Counted from the stretch's first letter, positions 23,932 through 33,246 are shown. The stretch: DNA of 59,445 bases from Nocardia vinacea NBRC 16497 (GCF_000308835.1 NZ_BAGN01000234.1:1-59445); one strand, 5' to 3'. Numbers and translations: made by a program. The notes: generated from the sequence alone by a model not told the origin.

Positions 23932-25197
23932 ATGTGGCGGAGCGCGAAACCGGGTCGGGCGTTCGGGTGGTTGTGGGCCGCCTACGCGGTCAGCGCCTAC
24001 GGGACCGGACTCGGATTCGGGGCATTTTCAGTTGTCGCCATCACCGTCCTGAACGCCAGTTCGGCGGAAGTGGCGGCCTTGTCGGCATCCGGGCTCGCGA
24101 TCGGGGCGCTGCTTGCGGTTCCGCTCGGGCCGTGGATGGAATTTCGTGCCAAGCGGCCGGTCATGATCGCCACGGACCTGATCCGCTTCGCAGCGCTGGC
24201 ATCAATACCGCTCGCCTACTGCCTGGGTGGGTTGTCCTTCGCGCAGCTCTTGGTGGTCTCCATCGTCACTGCGGCAGCGAAGATCGCGTTCACCGCGGCC
24301 AGTGGCGCATACCTCAAGACCGTCGTCCCTGCCGCCGGACTGCTGGTCGCCACCAGTCGTTTCGAGTCCACTACTTGGTCGGCCACGGTCATCGGACCGC
24401 CGGTGGGTGGCGCGGCTATCGGGCTGCTGGGGCCGGTGACCACCGTTGTTATCGATGCGATGAGCTACCTACTCTCGGCGCTCGGCATCACCGCGATCAG
24501 GGAACCCGAGCAGCCACCGCCGCTGCGGAAGACCCGAACGCGCCGGTGGAGCGACATCGCCGAGGGGTGGCGCTACATCCTCGCCCACCACACGCTGCGT
24601 CGGTTCTTCGTCAACACCATGCTGGTCAACGGGCTGATCATGGCCGGGGAGCCACTGTTGTCGGTGCTGATGCTCGCCCACCTACAGTTCCCGGTCTGGG
24701 AGTACGGGCTGGCCTTCGCTGTTCCGTGTATCGGTGGCCTGATCGGGTCACGACTCGCTCGTCGCATCGCTTCCCGCTGGGGCGAACAGACGGTACTGCG
24801 GGTCTTCGGCACGCTACGTGCCTGCTGGCCCCTCGGGCTGGCGTTCATCCGGCCGGGCCTGGCCGGGCTGGTGATCGTGATGGTCACCGAGTTCGGGCTC
24901 ATCGTCTGCATCAGCATTTTCAACGCCGTCTTCGCCGCTTATCGGTTGAACAACACCGAAACCGATCGCCACGCCCGGGTCCTCGCCGCGTGGTCGATCA
25001 CCAGCAGCATCAGCATCGCGGCAATCACCGTGACATGGGGTCTGCTGGCACAACTCACCAGCCCGCGTGCGGCAATCGCGCTGGCTGGAGTTCTCCTGCT
25101 CGCCACGCCCTTCCTGCTGCCGCGGCAAGCCGCCACGCCCGAGCCGATTCCGCCGCATGAAGAGCCGGTTCTCTCCAACGACAGCGCGCGAGCATGA
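23932..25197 (+). CDS. MFS transporter
   Basis: This 421-residue membrane protein has about twelve hydrophobic helices. The start ATG 23932 has gagggag 8 bases upstream; an earlier GTG overlaps that site. Features include LSASGLAIGALLAVPLGPWMEFRAKRPVMIATDLIR, the loop 2-3 region of exporters of this type, and a mid-protein charged loop (IREPEQPPPLRKTRTRRW) between the two six-helix halves. The C-terminus is Pro/Glu-rich. Probably an exporter of drugs or metabolites under control of the divergent LysR regulator. Confidence 0.88.
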   Translation: MWRSAKPGRAFGWLWAAYAVSAYGTGLGFGAFSVVAITVLNASSAEVAALSASGLAIGALLAVPLGPWMEFRAKRPVMIATDLIRFAALASIPLAYCLGGLSFAQLLVVSIVTAAAKIAFTAASGAYLKTVVPAAGLLVATSRFESTTWSATVIGPPVGGAAIGLLGPVTTVVIDAMSYLLSALGITAIREPEQPPPLRKTRTRRWSDIAEGWRYILAHHTLRRFFVNTMLVNGLIMAGEPLLSVLMLAHLQFPVWEYGLAFAVPCIGGLIGSRLARRIASRWGEQTVLRVFGTLRACWPLGLAFIRPGLAGLVIVMVTEFGLIVCISIFNAVFAAYRLNNTETDRHARVLAAWSITSSISIAAITVTWGLLAQLTSPRAAIALAGVLLLATPFLLPRQAATPEPIPPHEEPVLSNDSARA

Positions 25198-25293
25198 CCC
25201 GACAACGTGGTCCGGGAAACTGGACGGCCGCTTCAGGGCTCGTGATGACATCGCCGCTGCGGTTGGCGAGGCGGAAGCCCGCTTGCAAAATCT

Positions 25294-25307
25294 ATAGACC
25301 GGTCTAT
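25294..25307. promoter_or_regulatory. TetR operator
   Basis: ATAGACCGGTCTAT is a perfect 14-bp palindrome 11 bases before the tetR-like start, of the TAGACCGGTCTA type commonly bound by regulators of the LmrA/YxaF branch. It would block transcription of the TetR/SDR-hydrolase pair. Confidence 0.75.
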
Positions 25308-25317
25308 TCTGAGATTC

Positions 25318-25908
25318 ATGGTTACGTCCAAAGGTGCTCAGACGAGTGGGCAGTTGGTGGAGTCGATGCTGGAGTTGATCCAGGCTCGGGGGTATAGCGG
25401 TACGGGGTTGAACACGGTCGTGGACCATGCGGGGGCGCCGAAAGGGTCGTTGTACTTCCACTTTCCGGAGGGGAAGGAGCAGCTCGGGGAGAAGGCGATC
25501 GAGTTGGCGGCCGAGCGGTTTCGGAGCTTGCTGGACGAGACGGCGCGGGCGGGGGCGTCGCCGGGGGAGGTGATCCGGCGGGTTGTGGAGGTGCTGGCCG
25601 GGTTGGTCGCGGACAGCGATTTTCAGCTCGGTTGCCCGGTTTCGGTGGTCACGTTGGAGATGGGCGCGCACAGCGAACGACTGCGGGCCGCGTGTGCGGC
25701 GGCGTTCGAATCGTGGATCGGGCCGGTGCGTGAATACCTGGTCGCGGCAGGGCATTCGGAGGCGGCGGCGCGCACGCTGGCGACGGCGACGGTCAGTGCG
25801 GTCGAGGGTGCGGTGATCGTGGCACGCGCCAAACGCGATGTGGAGCCATTGCACAGCACGGCACAGCTGCTGGCGGCCCTGCTCGACCAGCCAGCGGCGG
25901 TGGCGTGA
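25318..25908 (+). CDS. TetR-family regulator (LmrA/YxaF-like)
   Basis: This 196-residue regulator has a helix-turn-helix domain reading LIQARGYSGTGLNTVVDHAGAPKGSLYFHFPEGKEQL, where APKGSLYFHFP is typical of the LmrA/YxaF branch. The ligand-binding half includes FQLGCPVSVVTLEM. The start ATG 25318 lies 11 bases from a perfect palindromic operator. The stop overlaps the next start (TGATG), so repressor and enzyme are translated together, a usual arrangement for an inducible detoxification or metabolic gene. Confidence 0.92.
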   Translation: MVTSKGAQTSGQLVESMLELIQARGYSGTGLNTVVDHAGAPKGSLYFHFPEGKEQLGEKAIELAAERFRSLLDETARAGASPGEVIRRVVEVLAGLVADSDFQLGCPVSVVTLEMGAHSERLRAACAAAFESWIGPVREYLVAAGHSEAAARTLATATVSAVEGAVIVARAKRDVEPLHSTAQLLAALLDQPAAVA

Positions 25909-27719
25909 TGGCCACCCGCCACGCACTCGTATTCGGCGCCACCGGCTTTGTCGGCCGCAATTTGATCCGCACCTTGGACCAGGCCGGGATCCACGTCACC
26001 GCCGCGGTACGGAGCCGTGAATCGTTCACGCGGCTGGCAGCGTGGTTGGCCGATCACGGCTGCGGAACGGCTCCGGCCGAGCTGATTGTCGACTTCGACG
26101 CCGATCCCTTTGTTCAGGGCGAGGATTCGGCGTGGGCGGATGTCACCGAGATCTACAACTGCGCCGGCGCTTACCGATTCGGGATGACGAAGGACGAGGC
26201 GCGGCACGGCAATGTCGACAGCGTCCGCTCGGTGGCGTCCTTCGCCGCGCGGCTGCCACATCTGTCCCGGCTCGTATACGTCTCCGGCTACCGAGTCGGC
26301 GGTCAGGACCCGACCACCGTTCCGTGGAGCCCGGAGCGGGTGGAACGAACCCATCGTCGTCTGGGCGCTTATGAGGCGTCGAAGGTGGAGAGCGATGCGG
26401 TATTCCAGGCCGCCGCCGATGAACTCGGTGTGCCGTGGTCGATCGTCAACCCGCCCACCGTCATCGGGCCGAGCGACACCGGCGAATCCGATCAGCAACT
26501 GGGTCTCGCGGCGAGCGTGAAAGAGATTTGGCAAGGCACGGTGGCGGCATTGCCGGGCAACTCCCGCACCTTCGTGCCGGTGATCCCGGTCGACTATCTG
26601 ACCCGCTTCATGACCCTGCTCCCAACCGATCCGGCCACCGCCGGTGCGGCGTACTGGGTGCTCGACGACGCTACGCCCGCACTGCCGACCCTGCTGTCAC
26701 AAGTCGGTCGACACTATCGAGTGCCGGTGCCGCGCACGCGCATTCCGGTCGCGCTGGTGCAGCGCCTTCCGCAGTGGTTGACGAAGGCCGATCCGGAGAC
26801 CCTGACCTTCCTGTCCACCGACCGGTATCCCACGGACTCGGCGCACGAACTCGCCCGCAAGCACGGTCTGGACCTGCCCGACACCACACGCAGCATCCTG
26901 CGATGGGCCGACCACCTCGCCGCGCACCGGTTCGGTACTGCGCCAACCGATAGTGCCGCAAGGGCTTTCGACGAATACGCCGGTGTGCGAACGTTCCGGA
27001 TCGGCGAACCGGACGCGCCCACGGTGCTGCTGCCCGGCCTGCCGGTCAATGCCGACACCTGGGCTCCGGTCGCGGCGGCCATCGGCCACGTCCAGGTTCT
27101 GGACCTACCCGGGCTCGGTATGTCGGCGGGCGGTCGAGGTGACTGGCACGCATGGCTCGAGGCACTGCTCGAACGAACACCCGGCGCGCACTTGGTCGGT
27201 CACTCCATCGGCGCCGCCGCGGTGGTCGAGGCCGCGGCCGCGCATCCCGACAGGGTCGGGTCGATCACGCTGGTCGCTCCGTTCTTTCTCCAGCCGAGTG
27301 CCGGAATTTCGGCACGGGTCACACCCCTGACTCGCTGGTATCTGCGTCGACAGCATCCGAACACGTTGTCCGACAAGCTCACCGGCTCGCCCGACCATGC
27401 GGCGGTGCTGCAATCGAGCGTCCAGGATCTGCGTCGCGCGAAGGTCGCGGCCAACGTCGCCACACTATTCGCCGCAACGACGAACGCGGGCTGGCGCAGC
27501 GAACTCACCACCAAGCTCGCGCAATATCCCGGTCCCGTCCACGTGATCAACGGAAGCGCGGACCCGCTCACTCCCGCCCAGGTCGAATCACTTTCGCCAC
27601 GAACCGAATTCAGTACCATCAACGGAGCCGCCCATCACCCGCAACTGACACACCCCGATGAATTGGCGGATATCATCGCCGGAGCCGTATCGAGCGAGGC
27701 CGCCCGTCTCACGCGATGA
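25908..27719 (+). CDS. Fusion of an extended SDR/epimerase-like domain and an alpha/beta hydrolase
   Basis: This 603-residue two-domain protein starts at ATG 25908. Residues 1 to about 345 are an extended SDR: GATGFVGRNL (NAD(P) loop), RLVYVSGYRVGG, YEASKVESD (Tyr-xxx-Lys) and IVNPPTVIGPSDTGE. Residues about 355-603 are an alpha/beta hydrolase: VLLPGLPVNADTW, LDLPGLGMS, nucleophile elbow LVGHSIGAAAVV, and a late GAAHHPQLTHP histidine. Fusion suggests consecutive steps on one substrate, such as reduction and ester or lactone opening; this is inference. It is co-expressed with its TetR repressor. No frame break is seen at the junction. Confidence 0.87.
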   Translation: MATRHALVFGATGFVGRNLIRTLDQAGIHVTAAVRSRESFTRLAAWLADHGCGTAPAELIVDFDADPFVQGEDSAWADVTEIYNCAGAYRFGMTKDEARHGNVDSVRSVASFAARLPHLSRLVYVSGYRVGGQDPTTVPWSPERVERTHRRLGAYEASKVESDAVFQAAADELGVPWSIVNPPTVIGPSDTGESDQQLGLAASVKEIWQGTVAALPGNSRTFVPVIPVDYLTRFMTLLPTDPATAGAAYWVLDDATPALPTLLSQVGRHYRVPVPRTRIPVALVQRLPQWLTKADPETLTFLSTDRYPTDSAHELARKHGLDLPDTTRSILRWADHLAAHRFGTAPTDSAARAFDEYAGVRTFRIGEPDAPTVLLPGLPVNADTWAPVAAAIGHVQVLDLPGLGMSAGGRGDWHAWLEALLERTPGAHLVGHSIGAAAVVEAAAAHPDRVGSITLVAPFFLQPSAGISARVTPLTRWYLRRQHPNTLSDKLTGSPDHAAVLQSSVQDLRRAKVAANVATLFAATTNAGWRSELTTKLAQYPGPVHVINGSADPLTPAQVESLSPRTEFSTINGAAHHPQLTHPDELADIIAGAVSSEAARLTR

Positions 27720-27732
27720 GCGATCAGAACCT

Positions 27733-29004
27733 CTAGTGCACGGTGCCCGGAAAGTGCGAACCCAGCGCCGGAGTCAGGTCGTCGAACCAACGGGCAGTCG
27801 GGTCGTAGCGGGCGAAGAATTGGCGGCCCACATCGGCCGGGTTTCGCGCTTGCAGTAGGCGTAGGACGAAAACCTTGACGCCCAGGACAGTTGTGATGCC
27901 ATCGATGAGGACCTTGCCGGGACGGGCGGACATGACCGGACCGCGGGCACTGCGCGCCAAGCCCGACACGCCGCGAATGGCATCGGTGTAGATGTCGTGG
28001 GCTCGGGCCAAAGGCACTTCGAAGTAGTTGCGGGCACCGGTATCTCGCTCGACGAACATGTAGTACGGGATCACCCCGAGCTCGACCAACTGCTGCCACA
28101 TCTCCGCCCAGACCCGGGCGTCGTCGTTGACATGGGCGACCAGCGGCGCCTGCGCCCGGATCACCGCACCGGTGCGCCGAATCCGGGAGATGGCCTGCCG
28201 CACCATGGTGGTCGACAACTCCCGTGGATGCGAGAAGTGCGCCATTACGGCAACGTGCCGACCGGCGGCCACGCACTGCTCGAACAGGCGCAGTAGATCG
28301 TCGGCGTCGTCGTCTTCGGTGAACCGCGCGGGCCAGTACGACAGCGCCTTGGTACCGAAACGCAGTGTGCGGATATGGTCCAGCCCCGGTTCCAGAATCC
28401 GATCGACCCACCGACGTAGGACGGCCGTCTTCATGATCAGCGGGTCACCACCGGTGAACAGCACATCGGTGACCTCCGGATGCGCACCCAGATAGGCGAG
28501 CATGGTCGCCGGATCCGACAGCGCCTGGCGGGTTTCCGAGCCGACGAACTGGGCCCAACGGAAACAGTAGCCGCAGTAGGCATGACACGTCTGCCCCTGG
28601 GACGGGAACACCAGCACCGTCTCGCGATACTTGTGTTGCAGGCCGAGCACCGGTTTACCGTGCAGCACAGGGACATTGGCCTCGATCTGGCCGCCGGGAT
28701 GCGGGTTGAGCAGGCGACGGGCTTGCGCGCCCGCCTTGGCGAGCACCTCCCGGGTGGCGCCCGCGTCGTAAAGTTCGGCGACGCCGGAAAAGACTTCGGG
28801 CGGCAGCATTTCCCGATGCGGAAAAGTGAGCCGGAAGATCGGATCGTCCGGCGCCGCAGCCCAATTGATCAATTCTCGCTCGACATAGTCGTTGACGCGA
28901 AACGGCAGTACCACCGAGACGATCCGCAGCTCACGCAGGTAGTCGTCGGAAAGGCCACGGGCACCTGCCAATTCGGCCAGCCGCTCGCCGGTGTAGAGCT
29001 TCAT
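27733..29004 (-). CDS. KamA-family radical SAM aminomutase-like enzyme
   Basis: This 423-residue enzyme has the radical SAM cluster motif CHAYCGYC (C140, C144, C147) in FPSQGQTCHAYCGYCFRWAQ, then VLFTGGDPLIMK (SAM-binding GGD), and near the C-terminus SARPGKVLIDG, where KamA enzymes place their pyridoxal-phosphate lysine. The family covers lysine and glutamate 2,3-aminomutases, which make beta-amino acids. The sequence is clearly a divergent branch, so the substrate should not be assumed to be lysine. Its start overlaps the upstream MFS stop by four bases, in an operon GNAT-MFS-KamA. Confidence 0.88.
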   Translation of the reverse strand: MKLYTGERLAELAGARGLSDDYLRELRIVSVVLPFRVNDYVERELINWAAAPDDPIFRLTFPHREMLPPEVFSGVAELYDAGATREVLAKAGAQARRLLNPHPGGQIEANVPVLHGKPVLGLQHKYRETVLVFPSQGQTCHAYCGYCFRWAQFVGSETRQALSDPATMLAYLGAHPEVTDVLFTGGDPLIMKTAVLRRWVDRILEPGLDHIRTLRFGTKALSYWPARFTEDDDADDLLRLFEQCVAAGRHVAVMAHFSHPRELSTTMVRQAISRIRRTGAVIRAQAPLVAHVNDDARVWAEMWQQLVELGVIPYYMFVERDTGARNYFEVPLARAHDIYTDAIRGVSGLARSARGPVMSARPGKVLIDGITTVLGVKVFVLRLLQARNPADVGRQFFARYDPTARWFDDLTPALGSHFPGTVH

Positions 29005-30251
29005 GCGGTCACCATTTCTTCGTCGCGGTGGAGTGGAATGTCGCGGTGGCGGCGCAGACCGGTGGCCCAGACGACCGGTGCCGATACCCCGATGACCACC
29101 GCGGCCGCAAGGAAGACCGGACGCGGATTATTGCCGTCGAGCTGGGTGATCAGTCCGGCCAGGACCACGCCCACCGGCCCGGCCGCGAACACCAGCGAAC
29201 GGGTCGTACCGGTGACCCGGCCGAGCAGTTCGCGCGGCACGACCTGTTGCCGGAGCGTGCGAATCACAATGCTCGCGAGCACATCGGCCCACACCAGTAC
29301 GGCATTGCTCACCGCGAGCCACCAGATGTCGGGCGCGAAACTCGCGGCCGCCAAGGCAATACCGATCAACAGCACTCCCGCCACGCACACCGACACCGGG
29401 CGATACCGGGCGATGACGGCGGGAGCAGTTGCCGCACCGAGGATTCCGCCGATACCGCCGGCCGCCACCACCACGCCGACGAGGCCCGGCGATGCACCGA
29501 AGTAATCGTGAGCGAAGAAGACGATCAGTGTCGTGGCTGCCAGGCAGAGATTGGTAACCACCTGCAGCACCGCCAACGAGCTCATGATCGGAGAAGTGCC
29601 GAGATAGCGCAGCCCAGCATGGAATTCGGCCCCGATCCGGCGCCACGAGATCCGGTCAGCACCAGCGGTCGACCGCGGCATGCGCCGGTAGGTTCTCCAT
29701 AGTGTCACCATGGACACTACGAACGTCGCCGCATCGATCAGTAGGGCTGCCCTCAGACCCACTGCAGCGGAAAGCAATCCGACAATCGCGGGACCGATCA
29801 GTAGCGATGCTTGGCTTGCCGTTTCGAGCCGTGAATTGGTGCGCACCAATTCTCGATCACGGTAGACATCGCGCACCGCGACAGTCAGCGCGGTCTCGAA
29901 GAACACCCCGGCAATTCCCGCCGCGAATGCGAGCACGAGCACCACACCGACCGAACCGGTTCCGGTCAGCGTAAAGCCGAAAATAGCGATGAAAATCCCG
30001 GCCCGCACGGCATCGGCCACGATGAGCACATGCCATGGGTTGGTCCGGTCGACCAGCGGACCGGCGGGAAACCCGGCGATCAAGTAGCCGACCATGCGGG
30101 GCGCGGCGGCCAGCGCCATGGCCGTCGGATTGTCGGTGAGATGCACCACCAGCAGTGGAATTGCCAGCACGGCCAGTCCGTCGCCGAACAGCGAAACGAT
30201 CTGACCTGGAATGAACAGCCGACTACCCCCTGGACGGTTCAGAGTGTCCAT
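29001..30251 (-). CDS. MFS transporter of the KamA operon
   Basis: This 416-residue protein has about twelve helices. It starts at ATG 30251 (MDTLNRPGGSRLFIPGQIVSLFGDG), overlapping the upstream gene by 13 bases; a start at 30281 is possible. The family start QIVSLFGDGLAVLAIPLLV and the loop GPLVDRTNPWHVLIVADAVRAG are typical of MFS exporters related to those for peptides and macrolides. It is coupled to KamA by a 4-base overlap. Export of the KamA/acyltransferase product is the natural reading. Confidence 0.87.
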   Translation of the reverse strand: MDTLNRPGGSRLFIPGQIVSLFGDGLAVLAIPLLVVHLTDNPTAMALAAAPRMVGYLIAGFPAGPLVDRTNPWHVLIVADAVRAGIFIAIFGFTLTGTGSVGVVLVLAFAAGIAGVFFETALTVAVRDVYRDRELVRTNSRLETASQASLLIGPAIVGLLSAAVGLRAALLIDAATFVVSMVTLWRTYRRMPRSTAGADRISWRRIGAEFHAGLRYLGTSPIMSSLAVLQVVTNLCLAATTLIVFFAHDYFGASPGLVGVVVAAGGIGGILGAATAPAVIARYRPVSVCVAGVLLIGIALAAASFAPDIWWLAVSNAVLVWADVLASIVIRTLRQQVVPRELLGRVTGTTRSLVFAAGPVGVVLAGLITQLDGNNPRPVFLAAAVVIGVSAPVVWATGLRRHRDIPLHRDEEMVTA

Positions 30252-31282
30252 GTGTAGCCCGTCAACTGTTCCAGCCGACATCCGAACGAGATCTTTTCCG
30301 GCCACTTCAGCGTGCCGTAGTCGATCTCGGTGACGCCGCGCCGCAACGCTGCCGCCACCAGTTCGTGGAACGCCAGCACGAAGTAGGTGCCGTAGGCATC
30401 GCCGTGCTTGCCGGACCACAATCCCCGCAATGAGTCACCGTGGCGCAGCGACAAGACGAAACCGACGATTCGGCCGTCGCGCCGTGCCGTGGTAACCACC
30501 CGATCCTCGGCCGGATAATGCTGGATCATTCGGTCGAGCGTCGCGGTCTGGGCCGGCCGGTCGTCGCTGGAGTGATATTTGCGCAGCGACCCCATGCGCA
30601 ATTCCAGTACCTCGTCGCGGACCTCGCTCAGGTCTTCCTCACCGAAGGTGATTCCGCTCTCACCGCCCCGGCGCAACAGTCGCCGCAGGTCCTGGCGGCG
30701 TTGCCTGGACAGCTGCGCCAGATATCCGTCCATATCGGCGAAATCCACCGCCCGGACGCAGGTCGGATACAACTGAACCGGCCGCGCCCCGAACTCGGCG
30801 AGCGCCTGCCGCAGAATGCGTTGTCGCTCAGGGACATACAGGAACGACACAGACCGGACGCCGTGCCGCCCCGCCCAGTCGTGGATGGCCTGCACTGTGC
30901 GGGCCATTACCGCCGGGTCGGCGGCACCCGGCCCGGCGGGCACACAGGTGTAGCCGGGCAATACGAAAAGCAGGGCCGGGTACAACGTCTCTGGTTCGAA
31001 TGCCGAAAGTGGTACCGATCGCGGCTCGAACACCGGGATTTCACCGCGCAGCACGGCGCCGATGTCGTAGCGAGGTTCCGCGGGTGCGGTTTCCAGCAAT
31101 CGGGCATGCAACCCGACCTGCGGGCTGCCGTCGACACTGCCGATCAGCCAGCGTGGCTGCCCCGGCAGCAATGGCCCCATGGTCTCCAGCCATCGGCCGG
31201 TCACTGCGAAATCTGTGGTCGCGTCCGCCAGCGTCGCCCATTCCGGCGGACAGTTCCCGGGCCCCCTGAGTTCCACACGCAT
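30239..31282 (-). CDS. GNAT/FemAB-like acyltransferase of the KamA operon
   Basis: This 347-residue protein is the first gene of the operon. Two related halves are suggested: residues about 40-170 and a C-terminal GNAT-like domain from about 215 (RRDGRIVGFVLSLRHGDSLRGLWSGKHGDAYGTYFVLAFH), with FELVAAALRRGVTEIDYG-type helices as in FemAB and peptidoglycan-bridge acyltransferases. Such enzymes transfer acyl or aminoacyl groups to amines. With KamA next to it, an acylated beta-amino acid, as in N-acetyl-beta-lysine formation by AblA/AblB, is one possible product. This is inference. Confidence 0.8.
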   Translation of the reverse strand: MRVELRGPGNCPPEWATLADATTDFAVTGRWLETMGPLLPGQPRWLIGSVDGSPQVGLHARLLETAPAEPRYDIGAVLRGEIPVFEPRSVPLSAFEPETLYPALLFVLPGYTCVPAGPGAADPAVMARTVQAIHDWAGRHGVRSVSFLYVPERQRILRQALAEFGARPVQLYPTCVRAVDFADMDGYLAQLSRQRRQDLRRLLRRGGESGITFGEEDLSEVRDEVLELRMGSLRKYHSSDDRPAQTATLDRMIQHYPAEDRVVTTARRDGRIVGFVLSLRHGDSLRGLWSGKHGDAYGTYFVLAFHELVAAALRRGVTEIDYGTLKWPEKISFGCRLEQLTGYTWTL

Positions 31283-31532
31283 CGCTCACCTGCAGTTTCC
31301 CGATGAGTGAGCGGATCGGCGCTGACACCGCGGAACCACCACATCGACCATGCCGTTAACTGACGTAACTATATCAAGCGTGCCGTTAAATAGTGATATA
31401 TAACTCCGCTCGAGCGTAACCATTTTTCCGCCCGCGTAACGATTCGGCCCTCGAGCCCGACGTCCTTCGTGACACACGGCCTGTCGGGGGGCCTGTCCGT
31501 CCACTTGTCGGTTTTGGATTGGGGAACGGGAC
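31283..31532. promoter_or_regulatory. AT-rich divergent promoter region between the KamA operon and the cutinase gene
   Basis: The region is the most AT-rich stretch nearby. TGCCGTTAA occurs at 31351 and 31381, exactly 30 bases apart, followed by ATAT-rich sequence (ACTATATCAAG; GTGATATATAACT). The minus strand has TTGATATAGT, offering -10 candidates for the KamA operon. No gene was seen. A regulator binding the two TGCCGTTAA copies is possible. Confidence 0.45.
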
Positions 31533-33185
31533 ATGGCTCTTCGGGAGTTCTTCGCGCGCCATCGAATGGCTTCGGCCATCGTCGCGCCCGCGTCACTGGG
31601 AGTGGTGGCTATTGTCGCCGCGTCCATGGCGATCACATCGACGCACGAAACCGTCGATACGCGCCTGCGGGCGTCCGTCACGGAGTGTCACGACATGGTG
31701 ACCATTTCGGTCGCCGGACGTCGGGATACGCCGGACGCCGCGACCACGAAGATGCTGGTCGATGCCAATGGCAACGCGTTGCCCGCGGCGCTGTCCGGTG
31801 ATCACAGCAGCGAATGGGTCGATCCGGTCGTCAACGCACCGGCCGACGATGTCGATCCCGGCTCGTATGCCGCGGTCTACATCGCGTATCCGGCGAATAT
31901 GGACAGCTACGAGGATGCCGTCAACACGGGTGTCGCGAATACCGAACAGGTGATGCGGGAAATCGCGCAGGCCTGCCCGGACACCAAGTTCTCGATCGTC
32001 GGCTACAGCGAGGGCGCCGACGTGGTGCGCCGCGTCGCGATGACGATCGGACATCAGACCGCCGATCAGGACGGCGGCTACGGCATTGTCGATCCGGCCG
32101 ACGTCGTCGGTGTCGTCATCCTGGCCGACGCCGGACGTTCGGCGGGCGAGGGTCCGTTCCCGGGTTCGAAGGATCCGTACAGCAACCCCGACGGCTTCGA
32201 CCAGAAGTATCAGAACGGCACGAAAGCCACGTCGGGCCAGGGCGCACTGCCCGGCACCAGCGGTGACTTCGGTGCACTGAACGGCAAGATCGCGTCGTTC
32301 TGCTCCGATGGCGACCTCACCTGCTCGGCGCCGCAGAACATTTCACTGCTGCAGTTGGTGGTGAATGTGGGTCGGCAGTTGAATGTCGATGCACTGGAAC
32401 GCGACGGGCTCACCCCGGCGACCGGGCAGGACGTAGCCGTTACCCTCGGCCGAATCGCGATGGCGGCATTCGCGGATATCCAGTCGCAGCCGAACTGGAT
32501 GCAGAGCGATGAGACGTTTCTCCAAGTGCTGCTGAGGGTTTCGGATCCGGAATACAAGCCGGGACAGACACCGCAGACTCCGGCCAATGCGGAAGCGATC
32601 TCGACCAATCAGATGTCGCCGCTGGCCTATCTGCCGCAGAAGGTGTTCAACGAAATCATCGGTCTCATCGTGACGAACCAGAACACCATCCCGGTGATCA
32701 TGAGCGACCCCTACCAGCAGACACTCGGTCCCAATGCGACCGGTCACCACTTCGACTACTGGCGCGATGCCGACCCGGACAACGGTAAGCCGCTGACATC
32801 CGCCGAGTACGCGGCCGCCTGGCTCACCCATCTGGCGAAGCAGGCCCAGGCGGGTCAGCCGGTCGACAAGACAGCCAAGCCGGAGTCGGCCGATCTCGCC
32901 GCCGCCTACCAGGCAGCGACCTCGACGACCAAGACGCCCGAGCCGAGTAAGACCACGACCACGTCACCGACGACCACCACAGCCGCGCCCGCGAAGACGG
33001 AAGTCAGCAGTCAGCCGACGACCACCACGCCGCCGCCGCCGAGCACACCGGCAGTGACGACACCACCGGCCACCACCACCACGACCACGACCACTCAGCC
33101 CCCGAAGCCGACCACCACCGAGTCCGCCACCACGACAACACAATCCGCGGCACCGACCACCACCAGCGGGTCGAGTCACCCCTGA
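31533..33185 (+). CDS. Secreted cutinase-family serine hydrolase with Thr-rich tail
   Basis: This 550-residue protein has an N-terminal membrane or signal segment (about 13-34: ASAIVAPASLGVVAIVAASMAIT). The cutinase core has VYIAYPANM, the nucleophile motif FSIVGYSEGADVV (Ser159), FCSDGDLTC (Asp261 in the usual disulphide loop) and a likely histidine in GHHFDYW (about 405). Cutinases of about 220 residues are usual; here about 100 extra residues separate Asp and His, and the last 95 are a Thr/Pro-rich stalk (TTTTTTTT, PPPPS). It is probably a cell-wall-anchored or secreted lipid esterase acting on envelope or host lipids. Confidence 0.87.
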   Translation: MALREFFARHRMASAIVAPASLGVVAIVAASMAITSTHETVDTRLRASVTECHDMVTISVAGRRDTPDAATTKMLVDANGNALPAALSGDHSSEWVDPVVNAPADDVDPGSYAAVYIAYPANMDSYEDAVNTGVANTEQVMREIAQACPDTKFSIVGYSEGADVVRRVAMTIGHQTADQDGGYGIVDPADVVGVVILADAGRSAGEGPFPGSKDPYSNPDGFDQKYQNGTKATSGQGALPGTSGDFGALNGKIASFCSDGDLTCSAPQNISLLQLVVNVGRQLNVDALERDGLTPATGQDVAVTLGRIAMAAFADIQSQPNWMQSDETFLQVLLRVSDPEYKPGQTPQTPANAEAISTNQMSPLAYLPQKVFNEIIGLIVTNQNTIPVIMSDPYQQTLGPNATGHHFDYWRDADPDNGKPLTSAEYAAAWLTHLAKQAQAGQPVDKTAKPESADLAAAYQAATSTTKTPEPSKTTTTSPTTTTAAPAKTEVSSQPTTTTPPPPSTPAVTTPPATTTTTTTTQPPKPTTTESATTTTQSAAPTTTSGSSHP

Positions 33186-33246
33186 CCCGGCCGGTAGCGC
33201 AGGTCCGCACGGCCGCCACCGTCGCGGGCCTGCGCCGATATCCTTT

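Noticed and set aside
23763..25160. Plus-strand open frame of 465 codons over the MFS gene
   Set aside because: Arg/His-rich composition and no membrane helices; the frame giving the MFS protein has the right start signal and hydrophobic pattern.
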